Assembly (NCBI GenBank): GCA_003564155.1
Contig: PWOA01000057.1
Span: 1-54,735, forward strand
DNA length: 54,735 nucleotides
Source of the DNA: Candidatus Cloacimonadota bacterium
GTDB lineage: Bacteria > Cloacimonadota > Cloacimonadia > Cloacimonadales > PWNZ01
Direction of reading: 5' to 3'
The position numbers and the translations under genes are program-made. Shown here piece after piece: positions 35,804 through 44,365 of the stretch (its first letter is position 1; every line of letters begins with the position of its first letter). The notes beneath the pieces were generated by a model that was given only the letters and a program-made list of their open reading frames with translations, made no database searches and had not been told where the DNA came from.

Positions 35804-36924
35804 AATAACTCCTGATCAGGATCAATTATATTAGTTGTAAAGTGTCTATCGTATCTATCAAAAATAATTACTGCAATAATTAGCACAAGTAATATAATTA
35901 AACAAATTGTTGCTGTGGTTACATTATTAACTACCGTGACGAAAACATCACCTTCACCAATCTCCGGGAAAGGAATAGGTTCTTCTACAAGGCCATATCT
36001 TTCCGCAAGAGCGCTTGGCCTGAATGTATGAATTACAGGAATGTTACGTCTACCGAAAATCATCATAACTCCTTCGGTAGCAAAAGTTCTTTCCGCTAAA
36101 TGTCGATAAATACCATCCCTTAGTAAATTGGCATTTACAGTTGCTCCGACATTTGCTAAACCTCCTCCTACATTGATAAATGCACGGTAACGAGTTCTTT
36201 CAGGTAAATGTTGGTCAAAAATCTCCATTCTCTGTTGTTTATTGCCTGATAAATCACCTGTATAAATAAGAGTAATCCCCATTCCCTTAACTTTCTGTTC
36301 AATATGCTCTCTTCCTTCGATCGGTAACCCTCTTCCTATATCTCCTCCACCACCGATTGAAGCTGCTACTGAACGATGATTGATTAAACCATTGTCATAT
36401 AGAACTTTTTCCATATCCAACCAGGTGAATTCTTCACGATTAGCCCCAAACATAGCTGAACCAACTGAAGGTATCACCACAAGATTAATATCAAGGATAT
36501 GTGCTGCGGAGTATAATGCCAAATTCAATCCGGGATTAGCTCCGGTAGTTCCTACAGCTATATAATCTCCTGGCGAAACTCTTATGGATTGAAGCAGATC
36601 AACATAAACTGCAGCAAAATTAGGGTTAAGCTGAGTGATTTTATCCTCCAATATACCACGGCTGGTAGTAATTATTGATCCGCTTAAACCTATCAGCCCT
36701 GTTTCATTGGGATCATTGGTTGTATCTATGGTATAGTCAAGTCTATCAAACTCTTCCCGGAGAACTTCCATACACTCTTTCATGTGATTTGCTGCTGCAA
36801 TTTTGTTGTCATAACTTTCAGCTTTGATAGAGCTGTAACTGTTTTGTGCAATATAATACAAAATCAAAGATATAACCGCTAAGGCCGCTAGGGACCAGAT
36901 TGACTTCAGTGATGGTTTATACAT
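35800..36924 (-). CDS. Poly-gamma-glutamate system protein (PgsW-like)
   Basis: About 374 residues from ATG 36924, behind GGGGAGGTGA; a TTG one codon upstream is less likely. One transmembrane helix lies at each end (about 11-28 and 335-358) around a large extracytoplasmic domain with LIGLSGSIITTSRG, VGTTGANPGLN, IGGGGDIGRGLP and VNVGGGLANVG. This architecture matches the protein that accompanies PgsB and PgsC in Gram-negative genomes (poly-gamma-glutamate system protein). Its molecular role is not established. It overlaps pgsC upstream and the barrel gene downstream. Confidence 0.85.
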   Translation of the reverse strand: MYKPSLKSIWSLAALAVISLILYYIAQNSYSSIKAESYDNKIAAANHMKECMEVLREEFDRLDYTIDTTNDPNETGLIGLSGSIITTSRGILEDKITQLNPNFAAVYVDLLQSIRVSPGDYIAVGTTGANPGLNLALYSAAHILDINLVVIPSVGSAMFGANREEFTWLDMEKVLYDNGLINHRSVAASIGGGGDIGRGLPIEGREHIEQKVKGMGITLIYTGDLSGNKQQRMEIFDQHLPERTRYRAFINVGGGLANVGATVNANLLRDGIYRHLAERTFATEGVMMIFGRRNIPVIHTFRPSALAERYGLVEEPIPFPEIGEGDVFVTVVNNVTTATICLIILLVLIIAVIIFDRYDRHFTTNIIDPDQELL

Positions 36925-37372
36925 CAAACATCACCTCCCCACCTGATATGATTATCAGGATCAAACGAACCAAGACAGCAGCAATAATCATCGTGAATAG
37001 TGTCCTGAAAACACCCTGTCGCTCCATCCAGTTAGCAATCAATCCTGGAATAATATAACCTATTGATTGCATTCTTAAATGATATATGGTAACATTAGCA
37101 AATATGATATTTCTGCTTGCCCATCCTAAAATAAATCCAATTAATATTGATAGGACCATACGACGTTTACCGTAGAGAAGAGTAAATCTCGAAATTACTT
37201 TTATCAACAATAATGTTGCAAAACTAACGGCAATAGTACCAACAATATAAGTTGGCTGATGCAGATACATCGCAATATAGCCGGGGACAACAATACCTCC
37301 GGCTGATGCACCTAATAATTCACTAAAAATAAGGCTTATTATAACCCCTAAACCTACTGCAGCTTCAACCAC
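36917..37372 (-). CDS. pgsC: Poly-gamma-glutamate synthesis membrane protein PgsC/CapC
   Basis: A 151-residue integral membrane protein with four to five hydrophobic segments and the family start GVIISLIFSELLGASAGGIV, a glycine-rich first helix, then VPGYIAMYLHQP. PgsC (CapC) forms the membrane synthase with PgsB and is needed for polymerisation or transport of poly-gamma-glutamate. The GTG start follows the pgsB stop with no gap, and the 3' end overlaps the PgsW-like gene, so all three are coupled. Length is typical. Confidence 0.93.
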   Translation of the reverse strand: MVEAAVGLGVIISLIFSELLGASAGGIVVPGYIAMYLHQPTYIVGTIAVSFATLLLIKVISRFTLLYGKRRMVLSILIGFILGWASRNIIFANVTIYHLRMQSIGYIIPGLIANWMERQGVFRTLFTMIIAAVLVRLILIIISGGEVMFDV

Positions 37373-38548
37373 TTAAAATCCTCCTTTAGCTTTATTATGG
37401 AAATAATGTACGATTTGACCCCCATAATTACGGGCACCGGCAATGTTACCGATTCCAATTATATGAGAATCTTTATCAGTCAATTCTAAAACTTTATTGT
37501 ATATTATTGCAGGATCTACTTCTCCTAACACAACTAACTTATCCGGATGTATTCTATCATCAAGTGCATAGTGTTTAAGATGTTCACATCTTTCACCTGT
37601 CAATATGAAATAATCATAGTGTTGGTCGCAGAAAAGATCAATTAATTGATGAGAACGTAACAATCTGTCAGCTCTTGTATTGAGAATTATCATTCTCTGT
37701 TGATTTGATAATGACATATTAATTTTCTTCCATATAAAGAGGCTTGATTGAGGGTCATTTGCTGCAAACACATTGTAAAAATTTATTGTCTTATTATCTA
37801 CATCACTTATATATTTTCGTAATGCTCCGGGATCCGGTTGAGAGTCTTGCATTCCTTTAAGGGCAATTTCCCTGTCAACCCCCAAATGCTCACAAACCGA
37901 CAATGCTAAAGCTAAATTCTCTTTATGTTCAATATAATGAAATTTAGAAAGATGTTCATCAGTGACATCATCATATTTCACACGTCTTAAATCAGTCCGA
38001 TTATGCTCTGCTATATATTTTAATACAGGTAACATTTTCTCTTCGGAAGTAAAGCATATTGAATTGTGAGGTATTGTGTTAGCTAATGACAAAGCTACAC
38101 TTTGGATTGTAGATCCCATTAGATCTTCATGATCCGTTCGCACGTTAGTCATAACACCAACAGTTGATCGCACAAATTTATTCTCAGTTACCCACTGATA
38201 AGCCGGATTTACAGCCATACATTCAATAACCATAGCTTGTGGTCGCACAGATGCTGCAAAACGAAATACATATTTTTGCTCAATGATATTGGCTGCAAAT
38301 AATCTGATGATTGAACATTCTCTTCCATCAGGTAAAATAACTCTGGGTATAGTTCCGGTTGTCTTAGCCATTGTTTTTATACCACCTGCTCTTAAACCTG
38401 CAGCAATCAATCTTGTCACACTTGATTTTCCTCTAGTACCATTGACGTGAATACGTATTGGAATCCTATTTACGTTTCTTTGATGTCGTATATACTCAAA
38501 AACTAAATTCGTAATCAATAAAGCAGTAGCAATTATTAAAACTGTCAT
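37373..38548 (-). CDS. pgsB: Poly-gamma-glutamate synthase PgsB/CapB
   Basis: A 391-residue Mur-ligase-like amide ligase. An N-terminal membrane helix (about 1-16) is followed by IRIHVNGTRGKSSVTRLIAA, the ATP loop, and later AMVIECMAVNPAYQW and GVMTNVRTDHEDLMG, all typical of CapB/PgsB. The enzyme activates the gamma-carboxylate of glutamate with ATP and extends the chain. The amino acid used here is not proven. AAAGGATG precedes ATG 38548. It is the first gene of the five-gene locus; no racemase for D-glutamate or depolymerase is encoded next to it. Confidence 0.94.
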   Translation of the reverse strand: MTVLIIATALLITNLVFEYIRHQRNVNRIPIRIHVNGTRGKSSVTRLIAAGLRAGGIKTMAKTTGTIPRVILPDGRECSIIRLFAANIIEQKYVFRFAASVRPQAMVIECMAVNPAYQWVTENKFVRSTVGVMTNVRTDHEDLMGSTIQSVALSLANTIPHNSICFTSEEKMLPVLKYIAEHNRTDLRRVKYDDVTDEHLSKFHYIEHKENLALALSVCEHLGVDREIALKGMQDSQPDPGALRKYISDVDNKTINFYNVFAANDPQSSLFIWKKINMSLSNQQRMIILNTRADRLLRSHQLIDLFCDQHYDYFILTGERCEHLKHYALDDRIHPDKLVVLGEVDPAIIYNKVLELTDKDSHIIGIGNIAGARNYGGQIVHYFHNKAKGGF

Positions 38549-39007
38549 TAATTGAACATCCTTTTATAGTCGATATTAATTTCTCTCTATGTTTACGTCT
38601 TGATTAATGCAATAACCATTCCAACTTAGATTATACATTGCAGGAGACCTTTTATCAAAGCTTGTTTTTCGTCAAGAGTATAGTTCATAATCATACCAAA
38701 AAGTTAACTATATGACCAATCTTAGGTTAGTGTGAAAATAATCTTGTTAACAGTTTATTCATAAAGAGTAACAATATTTAAAAAGATTTCTTAATCGTTA
38801 TAACCTCATTACAATATACTCATAAAAAAAATCTTCATTGTCAACTCATTATTATTGATTAAAAAAATACCACCATCTTTTTTATCGTACCGCAAACCTT
38901 TTCCAAAGGCTTTCAATTCGTGCTTTCATTATCAACAACCTCACCTTATAATTTTAGTTTTCTTAAAATAATTATCCAATAATTCGTCAAATATCTTTAG
39001 CTCTTTC
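38549..39007. other. Intergenic region upstream of pgsB
   Basis: There are 459 very AT-rich bases. They must hold the pgsB promoter, but I could not pick a convincing one. No coding frame, RNA gene or repeat is visible, and there is no clear terminator for the chromate-transporter genes. Confidence 0.5.
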
Positions 39008-39577
39008 TCAGAAAAAAAACATCCCTGTTATCCCGGCTCCAACAGATAAAAAGATAGGATTAATTCGAGTTTTCATTGCTAATATTAAGACTAAAGTAAA
39101 CAACCCTGCCGGCAGTAAGTTGATAAAATCCGTACCCATTTTTGTAACATCACTACTTAATATTTGCCCATTAAAAACAGTAATCTCTAAAAAGTATAAT
39201 GCTGCGGTAAAAATCATCCCAACAGTAACAGGTCTTACTCCCTGAATTATACATGTTACCAATAAACTCCCTTTACATCTGTTCATAATTGATACCAGTA
39301 ATATTACTAATACCATTGAAGGAGTAAGAACACCCAATGTCGCTACGACAGATCCGATTATACCGTTACTACGAAAACCAATATAAGTAGCTGCATTTAT
39401 CACGATAGGCCCCGGAGTCATTTGGGATAGAGCTAATATATCCGGAAATTCAGCAGTAGGAATTAATCCGGTGATTTCAATTTGTTGGAATAGTAACGGT
39501 AAAATAACATATCCTCCGCCAAATCCGAATAAGCCTAATTTAAAAAATATTAAGTATATATTTACTAATTGTAACAT
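39008..39577 (-). CDS. Chromate transporter family protein, single CHR domain
   Basis: A 189-residue membrane protein with one CHR domain: LGLFGFGGGYVILPLLFQQ at the N-terminus, then LALSQMTPGPIVINAATYIG, the family hallmark, and four more hydrophobic segments. Full-length ChrA has two such halves in one chain; here the halves are two genes, and this is the second. Such short-chain pairs function together. Chromate export is established for some members only; in an anaerobe the natural anion may be different. Confidence 0.93.
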   Translation of the reverse strand: MLQLVNIYLIFFKLGLFGFGGGYVILPLLFQQIEITGLIPTAEFPDILALSQMTPGPIVINAATYIGFRSNGIIGSVVATLGVLTPSMVLVILLVSIMNRCKGSLLVTCIIQGVRPVTVGMIFTAALYFLEITVFNGQILSSDVTKMGTDFINLLPAGLFTLVLILAMKTRINPIFLSVGAGITGMFFF

Positions 39578-39597
39578 CTTACTTTATTGTCGAATAT

Positions 39598-40194
39598 TTA
39601 AACATCAGCTCTGTTTTGTTCTTCAATATTTTCTTTATCTGACTTTCCGGACATATGATAATATCTTAAAACACCTATAATAATCCCGATCAATATAAGC
39701 CAAATAATGTCGGCATCGAACAAATATATCGCAAAAAATACAACCATACTTATAATGATATTGTCGATTCGACTCTTTTCAAATACTTTTTTTGATAATC
39801 TTATGGCTGACAGACAGATCAAAGCTGCAGACGCTGTTATTATGCCAACGATACCTTTCCTAATTAATGACTCATCTCTGATATTTAAAAAAAATATCAA
39901 TAAGATAATTATTGCTAAAAAGGCCGGTATAACCATACCTAATACGGCGGCCAATCCACCCCAAAATCCTCTCTTACACAACCCGATATTAAATGCGGCA
40001 TTAACCGATATTGCTCCCGGGACTGATTGAGAGACAGTCAATATATCTATAAATTCTTCTTCTTCGAACCATTTTCTTTTTACCAATATTTCAGAATAGA
40101 AATATGGTATCATGGTATATCCACCGCCGAAAGTAATTAAGCCTATCTTTAAACAAACCCAAAACAATTCACTCAAATAAACCGATTCTTTCAT
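39598..40194 (-). CDS. Chromate transporter family protein, single CHR domain
   Basis: A 198-residue CHR-domain protein, the first of the two-gene pair. Motifs include IGLITFGGGYTMIPYFYSE and LTVSQSVPGAISVNAAFNIG, followed by about five hydrophobic segments and a charged tail (KSDKENIEEQNRADV). Twenty bases separate it from the second half, so the two are in one transcript. AAGGAG precedes the ATG. tsaB lies 41 bases upstream on the same strand, possibly in the same operon. Confidence 0.93.
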   Translation of the reverse strand: MKESVYLSELFWVCLKIGLITFGGGYTMIPYFYSEILVKRKWFEEEEFIDILTVSQSVPGAISVNAAFNIGLCKRGFWGGLAAVLGMVIPAFLAIIILLIFFLNIRDESLIRKGIVGIITASAALICLSAIRLSKKVFEKSRIDNIIISMVVFFAIYLFDADIIWLILIGIIIGVLRYYHMSGKSDKENIEEQNRADV

Positions 40195-40235
40195 TTTTCT
40201 CCTTGATTATGAGTAATCACCATAATTTCAGATAT

Positions 40236-40925
40236 TCATTTACCATTTTCCCGGTGTAAATTTATTTCTGCTTGAGATCTACGTAAATAGTAAGGTTCCA
40301 AATCAGCTATAAGTTCAAAATCATATCTCGGATGAATTTTTTCTTTACACACAATAGCAATCAAGGAAGAAGCAGTGATGAAGTTTTGGTGAATTAATCC
40401 ACAAGTCAGTATATCTTTTTTCTGAGCTATCAATTCCGGATATTTATATACAGCATCTCCAATAATTATTGATTTCTCTTGTATCGACTCTAAAAAAACT
40501 TGAGGATTTGTACTTTGGGGTTTAGTTTTCTGTTGCATTTTATTATTATACACTGCAGCATAAACTTCATTCATTTTCGCATCAATAAAAGGGATTATAT
40601 CCACATCACAGCCATAAACATTGTGCGCTAAAGCATAGAGACTGTTTAACGGGATTAATGGAATTTCCTTAGCCATACAAATACCTTTGATAGTTGCTAA
40701 ACCTATTCTTAAACCGGTAAAAGAACCGGGACCGTTAGAGTAAACCAACAAATCGATATCGTTTAAAGTCAACCCGCTGCTAACCAAACTTTTGTCTATC
40801 TGAAGCATCAAACGCTCTGAATGGGTAACTCTTATATCAAGATAGTTTAAATAACAAATCCGTCCTTCATGGGCTATTGAAACACTGCCCCAACTGGAAG
40901 AAGAGTCTATGGCTAATATATTCAA
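40236..40925 (-). CDS. tsaB: tRNA threonylcarbamoyladenosine biosynthesis protein TsaB
   Basis: A 229-residue ASKHA-fold protein, partner of TsaD and TsaE in making t6A37 of ANN-decoding tRNAs. Family features: NILAIDSSSSWGSVSI at the start, THSERLML (HSE), and VYSNGPGSFTGLRIGLATIK, the most conserved block. The length matches. It begins at TTG 40925, seven bases after CGGAG, with no better start nearby. It lies divergently from panD. Confidence 0.94.
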   Translation of the reverse strand: MNILAIDSSSSWGSVSIAHEGRICYLNYLDIRVTHSERLMLQIDKSLVSSGLTLNDIDLLVYSNGPGSFTGLRIGLATIKGICMAKEIPLIPLNSLYALAHNVYGCDVDIIPFIDAKMNEVYAAVYNNKMQQKTKPQSTNPQVFLESIQEKSIIIGDAVYKYPELIAQKKDILTCGLIHQNFITASSLIAIVCKEKIHPRYDFELIADLEPYYLRRSQAEINLHRENGK

Positions 40926-41217
40926 TTATTACTCCGTTCATATGGTTAATCTGATATTATACGATAACATTTTTTTAATCTATCTTAAATCGTCAAGAGA
41001 AGAAATAAGTTACAGAAATATCCTGAATTATATATGATTGAATAATATATATGATATTCATTGATAAATATGTTACAATTCTACGTTATTATTATTAGGA
41101 AGCAACCTGTTAGTCATCTGTAATATCATTACTCCGTATAAGTTAAGGTAAAAAAAGGTTTACAAGAGACAAGCTTGTAAAATATTTGTTAGAGTATAAG
41201 AAAAAGGGAGGAAAATA

Positions 41218-41589
41218 ATGCGTAAAACCTTTTTAAACGCAAAAATACATGGAGCTATTGTCACCGAGGTACATTTGAATTATGTCGGTAGTCTTACTAT
41301 AGATCAGGATTTGATGGATGGAGTAGGGATAAAACCTTATGAAAAAATTGAAGTTTATAACATGAGTAATGGAGAGCGATTTTCGACGTATGCAATTATA
41401 GGCAAACGCGGTTCCGGTGTTATTGCGGTTAATGGTGCTGCAGCACGATTAGCTTACCCCGGTGATGAGATCATCATTGCCACTTATGTGTTGTTAGATA
41501 GCGATGAAGTCGAAAATCATCAGCCATCAATTATAAGAGTAGAAAAAGACAACAAAATCAGTCCTGCCAAAGTTGTCCCGGGCACTTAA
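41218..41589 (+). CDS. panD: Aspartate 1-decarboxylase proenzyme
   Basis: A 123-residue pyruvoyl enzyme that makes beta-alanine from L-aspartate. The chain is self-cleaved between G24 and S25 in LNYVGSLTID; Ser25 becomes the pyruvoyl group. NGERFSTYAIIGKRGSG and NGAAARLAYPGDEIII are typical. AAAGGGAGG precedes the ATG. panC follows, so beta-alanine is used at once for pantothenate; panB and panE are not in this window. Confidence 0.97.
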   Translation: MRKTFLNAKIHGAIVTEVHLNYVGSLTIDQDLMDGVGIKPYEKIEVYNMSNGERFSTYAIIGKRGSGVIAVNGAAARLAYPGDEIIIATYVLLDSDEVENHQPSIIRVEKDNKISPAKVVPGT

Positions 41590-41762
41590 TACGAAACCTC
41601 AAATAGCATGACAAAATATCACATAACGAATAATTCATAACAGACTACTTAAGCATAATATTGATGAGTATCAGAGCCATGATAATTATTATCTGTCAAT
41701 CGACAATTAATATTTACAATAGAAAACATTATTGATCAGGATATTGGAGGCATTCGGTTGTA

Positions 41763-42602
41763 ATGATTGAGCTGTACAAAACTAAAAACGAAATCAAAAA
41801 GTTTCTAACCTCGGTAAAAAAAAAAGATTTAACGGTTGGTTTCGTCCCTACAATGGGTTACTTACATCAAGGGCATTTAGAATTAATAGCCATCGCTAAA
41901 CAAAAAACCGATATAGTCGTCGTTAGTATTTATGTCAATCCAACCCAATTTGGTATTAATGAGGATTATCACAAATACCCCCGCAATCAGGAGAGAGATC
42001 TTTCTAATTTAGAAAAATATGAGCCTCTTTATGTTTTTTTACCTGCCGATAGCAAGATGTACAATCAAGATCATCGATCTTGGATAACAATAAACGGATT
42101 GAGTGACAAGTTCTGCGGTGCAAGCCGTCCGGATCATTTTAAAGGTGTAACTACAATAGTAGCTAAATTACTTAACATCATCTCACCTGATTATTTATTC
42201 ATGGGTGAAAAAGATTTTCAGCAATTGATAGTTCTAAAAAAAATGATCTCCGATTTAGATTTTAAGACTATCATTGTACCCTGTAAAACCGTTAGAGAAG
42301 AAGATGGATTAGCAATGAGCTCCCGGAACAAATACTTATCGCAGAGCGATCGATATAAGGCAACTAATATATATAAATCCTTACAAATGGCTAAGGACAT
42401 GTATACGAATAACTTAACAGACAGTAAAATCATCAAAGATGAAATCAAAAAAATAATCGAACAAAACGGTGGTAAAATCGATTATATAGAAGTTGTTGAT
42501 GGCAGAACTTTGGACAGTATGGATATTGTCCAAAAAGGCTGTAGAATAATCATAGCAGTATATTTCGGTGATACCCGTTTAATCGATAATATTGAAATTT
42601 AG
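41763..42602 (+). CDS. panC: Pantothenate synthetase
   Basis: A 279-residue ATP-dependent ligase that joins pantoate and beta-alanine. The nucleotide-binding HxGH-type site is in VPTMGYLHQGHLELI; VVSIYVNPTQFG, LFMGEKDFQQLIVLKKM and MSSRNKYLS are further family blocks. A GGAGG lies 12-14 bases before ATG 41763, slightly far, but no closer start is in frame. It is 173 bases downstream of panD, likely in the same operon. It ends in TAG. Confidence 0.97.
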   Translation: MIELYKTKNEIKKFLTSVKKKDLTVGFVPTMGYLHQGHLELIAIAKQKTDIVVVSIYVNPTQFGINEDYHKYPRNQERDLSNLEKYEPLYVFLPADSKMYNQDHRSWITINGLSDKFCGASRPDHFKGVTTIVAKLLNIISPDYLFMGEKDFQQLIVLKKMISDLDFKTIIVPCKTVREEDGLAMSSRNKYLSQSDRYKATNIYKSLQMAKDMYTNNLTDSKIIKDEIKKIIEQNGGKIDYIEVVDGRTLDSMDIVQKGCRIIIAVYFGDTRLIDNIEI

Positions 42603-42693
42603 CTGTAAATAATCAATGTTGCCTTGCTATTGACTGAAAAAATCAACTATACTTATCATTGACACTAACTGCAAGTGATGAAATCGTGTTATC

Positions 42694-44256
42694 ATGAGTA
42701 ATTTATTGTTAACCAAAAACATCGGATCAATGTCCGCAGCTGTTTTGATAAGCCGTTTTTTCGGATTAGCTCGTGATATAATATTTGCCGGTTTTTTTGG
42801 TGCTTCATACGTTGCTGATGCTTTTAATGTAGGTTATCAAATCCCGAATCTGCTCCGCAAGTTATTTGGAGAAGGCGCATTATCAGCTTCATTTATCCCA
42901 ATCTACAGTGAAGTTACTGCTAAAAAAAACCGTTCGGAACAGATCAGTTTCGCTCTTAATATTCTGTCTCTACTGACTGCTTTTCTACTAATCCTAACTA
43001 TTATTGGTATATTAGCAGCTCCTGTAATTGTTCGCATTATTGCCCCCGGATTTAGCACTCCAGCCCATCAATTAACCGTACAATTAACCCGGATAATGTT
43101 TCCATATCTCTTGTTGATAGGTCTATCCTCAACTCTTATTTCTATCTTAAACTACCATGATTACTTTTTTATCCCGGGTCTTTCTTCGGCATTTTTAAAT
43201 ATGGGGATGATTTTATCCCTTTTATTATCAACATCATTTGGAGCTATAACCGTTGAAGATAAAGTTATTTTCTTAGCTGGAGGTGTATTAATTGGCGGAA
43301 TATTGCAAACAATGATTAATTTTCCTTTGTTGGCTAAAATCGGTTATCGGGTAAAACTTAGTTTTAGATTGCAAAATAAAGCCTTAAAAGACCTGTGGAC
43401 CAGATTTTTACCGGGTGTAATCGGCTTAGCTATTAGAGAGGTAAATCTAGTAGCCGATATTATATTGGCTTCTTTTCTTATTCCCGGAAGTATAGCAGCC
43501 TTACAATATGGCAATCGTCTTATGCAACTGCCATTAGGTATTATCGGAATTTCTGCCGCTTCAGCCGTTCTGCCTCTTTTTTCTCGATATGTAACGGCTA
43601 AAGACTGGAATAAACTTTCTCAAACCTTACGATTTACTATGTTAACTTTAACTTATATAATGGTTCCTGTTACGGTTATTATCATCGGGTTGGGTAAAGA
43701 TATAATCAGGTTACTCTTTATGCGGGGGGCATTTGATCAATTTGCACTTGAAATGTCATACCGGGCTTTGCTGTTTTATTCTTTAGGCTTACTGTTTTAT
43801 AGTTTAACTAGAACTATAATACCGGTTTTTTTTGCAAATAAAGACACTAAAACTCCAGTTAAAATATCTGCAATTATTGTTGCAACCAACATCGTATTGA
43901 ATGTAATTTTAATGCAGTTTTTACAGCATGCAGGATTAGCTTTGGCTTCAGCATTATCAGCGATGATTCATTATTTTGTTTTAATGAGAGTTATGAAGAA
44001 AAAAATTCCCTTGATTTCCATCAAATCATTTCATAGAAGTACTTTTATAATCATTTCGGTAAGTCTCGGTATATTAATAATGATCAGATCCACCTCATCC
44101 TTGTTTCCTGCACAAGATTTCTTCGGTTTGCTAATCAAGATTATCATCTATCTAACCCTGAGTATTTTTATCTATTATCCACTTACATACTTTCTTAAGG
44201 TAGAGTATATCGGCAGAATCAAGGATATTGTTACTAAGAAATTTCTTTCAAATTAA
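42694..44256 (+). CDS. murJ: Lipid II flippase MurJ
   Basis: A 520-residue MOP-superfamily membrane protein with about 14 hydrophobic segments. The N-terminal blocks SRFFGLARDIIFAGFFG, ADAFNVGYQIPNLLR and FGEGALSASFIPIYSE are the MurJ/MviN signature; arginines inside the first helices are typical of the lipid II cavity. It moves lipid-linked peptidoglycan precursors across the inner membrane. The ribosome site is weak. It lies 91 bases downstream of panC and 109 bases before uvrC. Confidence 0.95.
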   Translation: MSNLLLTKNIGSMSAAVLISRFFGLARDIIFAGFFGASYVADAFNVGYQIPNLLRKLFGEGALSASFIPIYSEVTAKKNRSEQISFALNILSLLTAFLLILTIIGILAAPVIVRIIAPGFSTPAHQLTVQLTRIMFPYLLLIGLSSTLISILNYHDYFFIPGLSSAFLNMGMILSLLLSTSFGAITVEDKVIFLAGGVLIGGILQTMINFPLLAKIGYRVKLSFRLQNKALKDLWTRFLPGVIGLAIREVNLVADIILASFLIPGSIAALQYGNRLMQLPLGIIGISAASAVLPLFSRYVTAKDWNKLSQTLRFTMLTLTYIMVPVTVIIIGLGKDIIRLLFMRGAFDQFALEMSYRALLFYSLGLLFYSLTRTIIPVFFANKDTKTPVKISAIIVATNIVLNVILMQFLQHAGLALASALSAMIHYFVLMRVMKKKIPLISIKSFHRSTFIIISVSLGILIMIRSTSSLFPAQDFFGLLIKIIIYLTLSIFIYYPLTYFLKVEYIGRIKDIVTKKFLSN

Positions 44257-44365
44257 AGTCGTATCTGATAATTACATCGACTATTAATATGTTTCAGCTG
44301 CAAGATATTGATGATCAACTAAACGATTAAATTGGACATTAACCATAAAATGCAGGTTGACGGTT

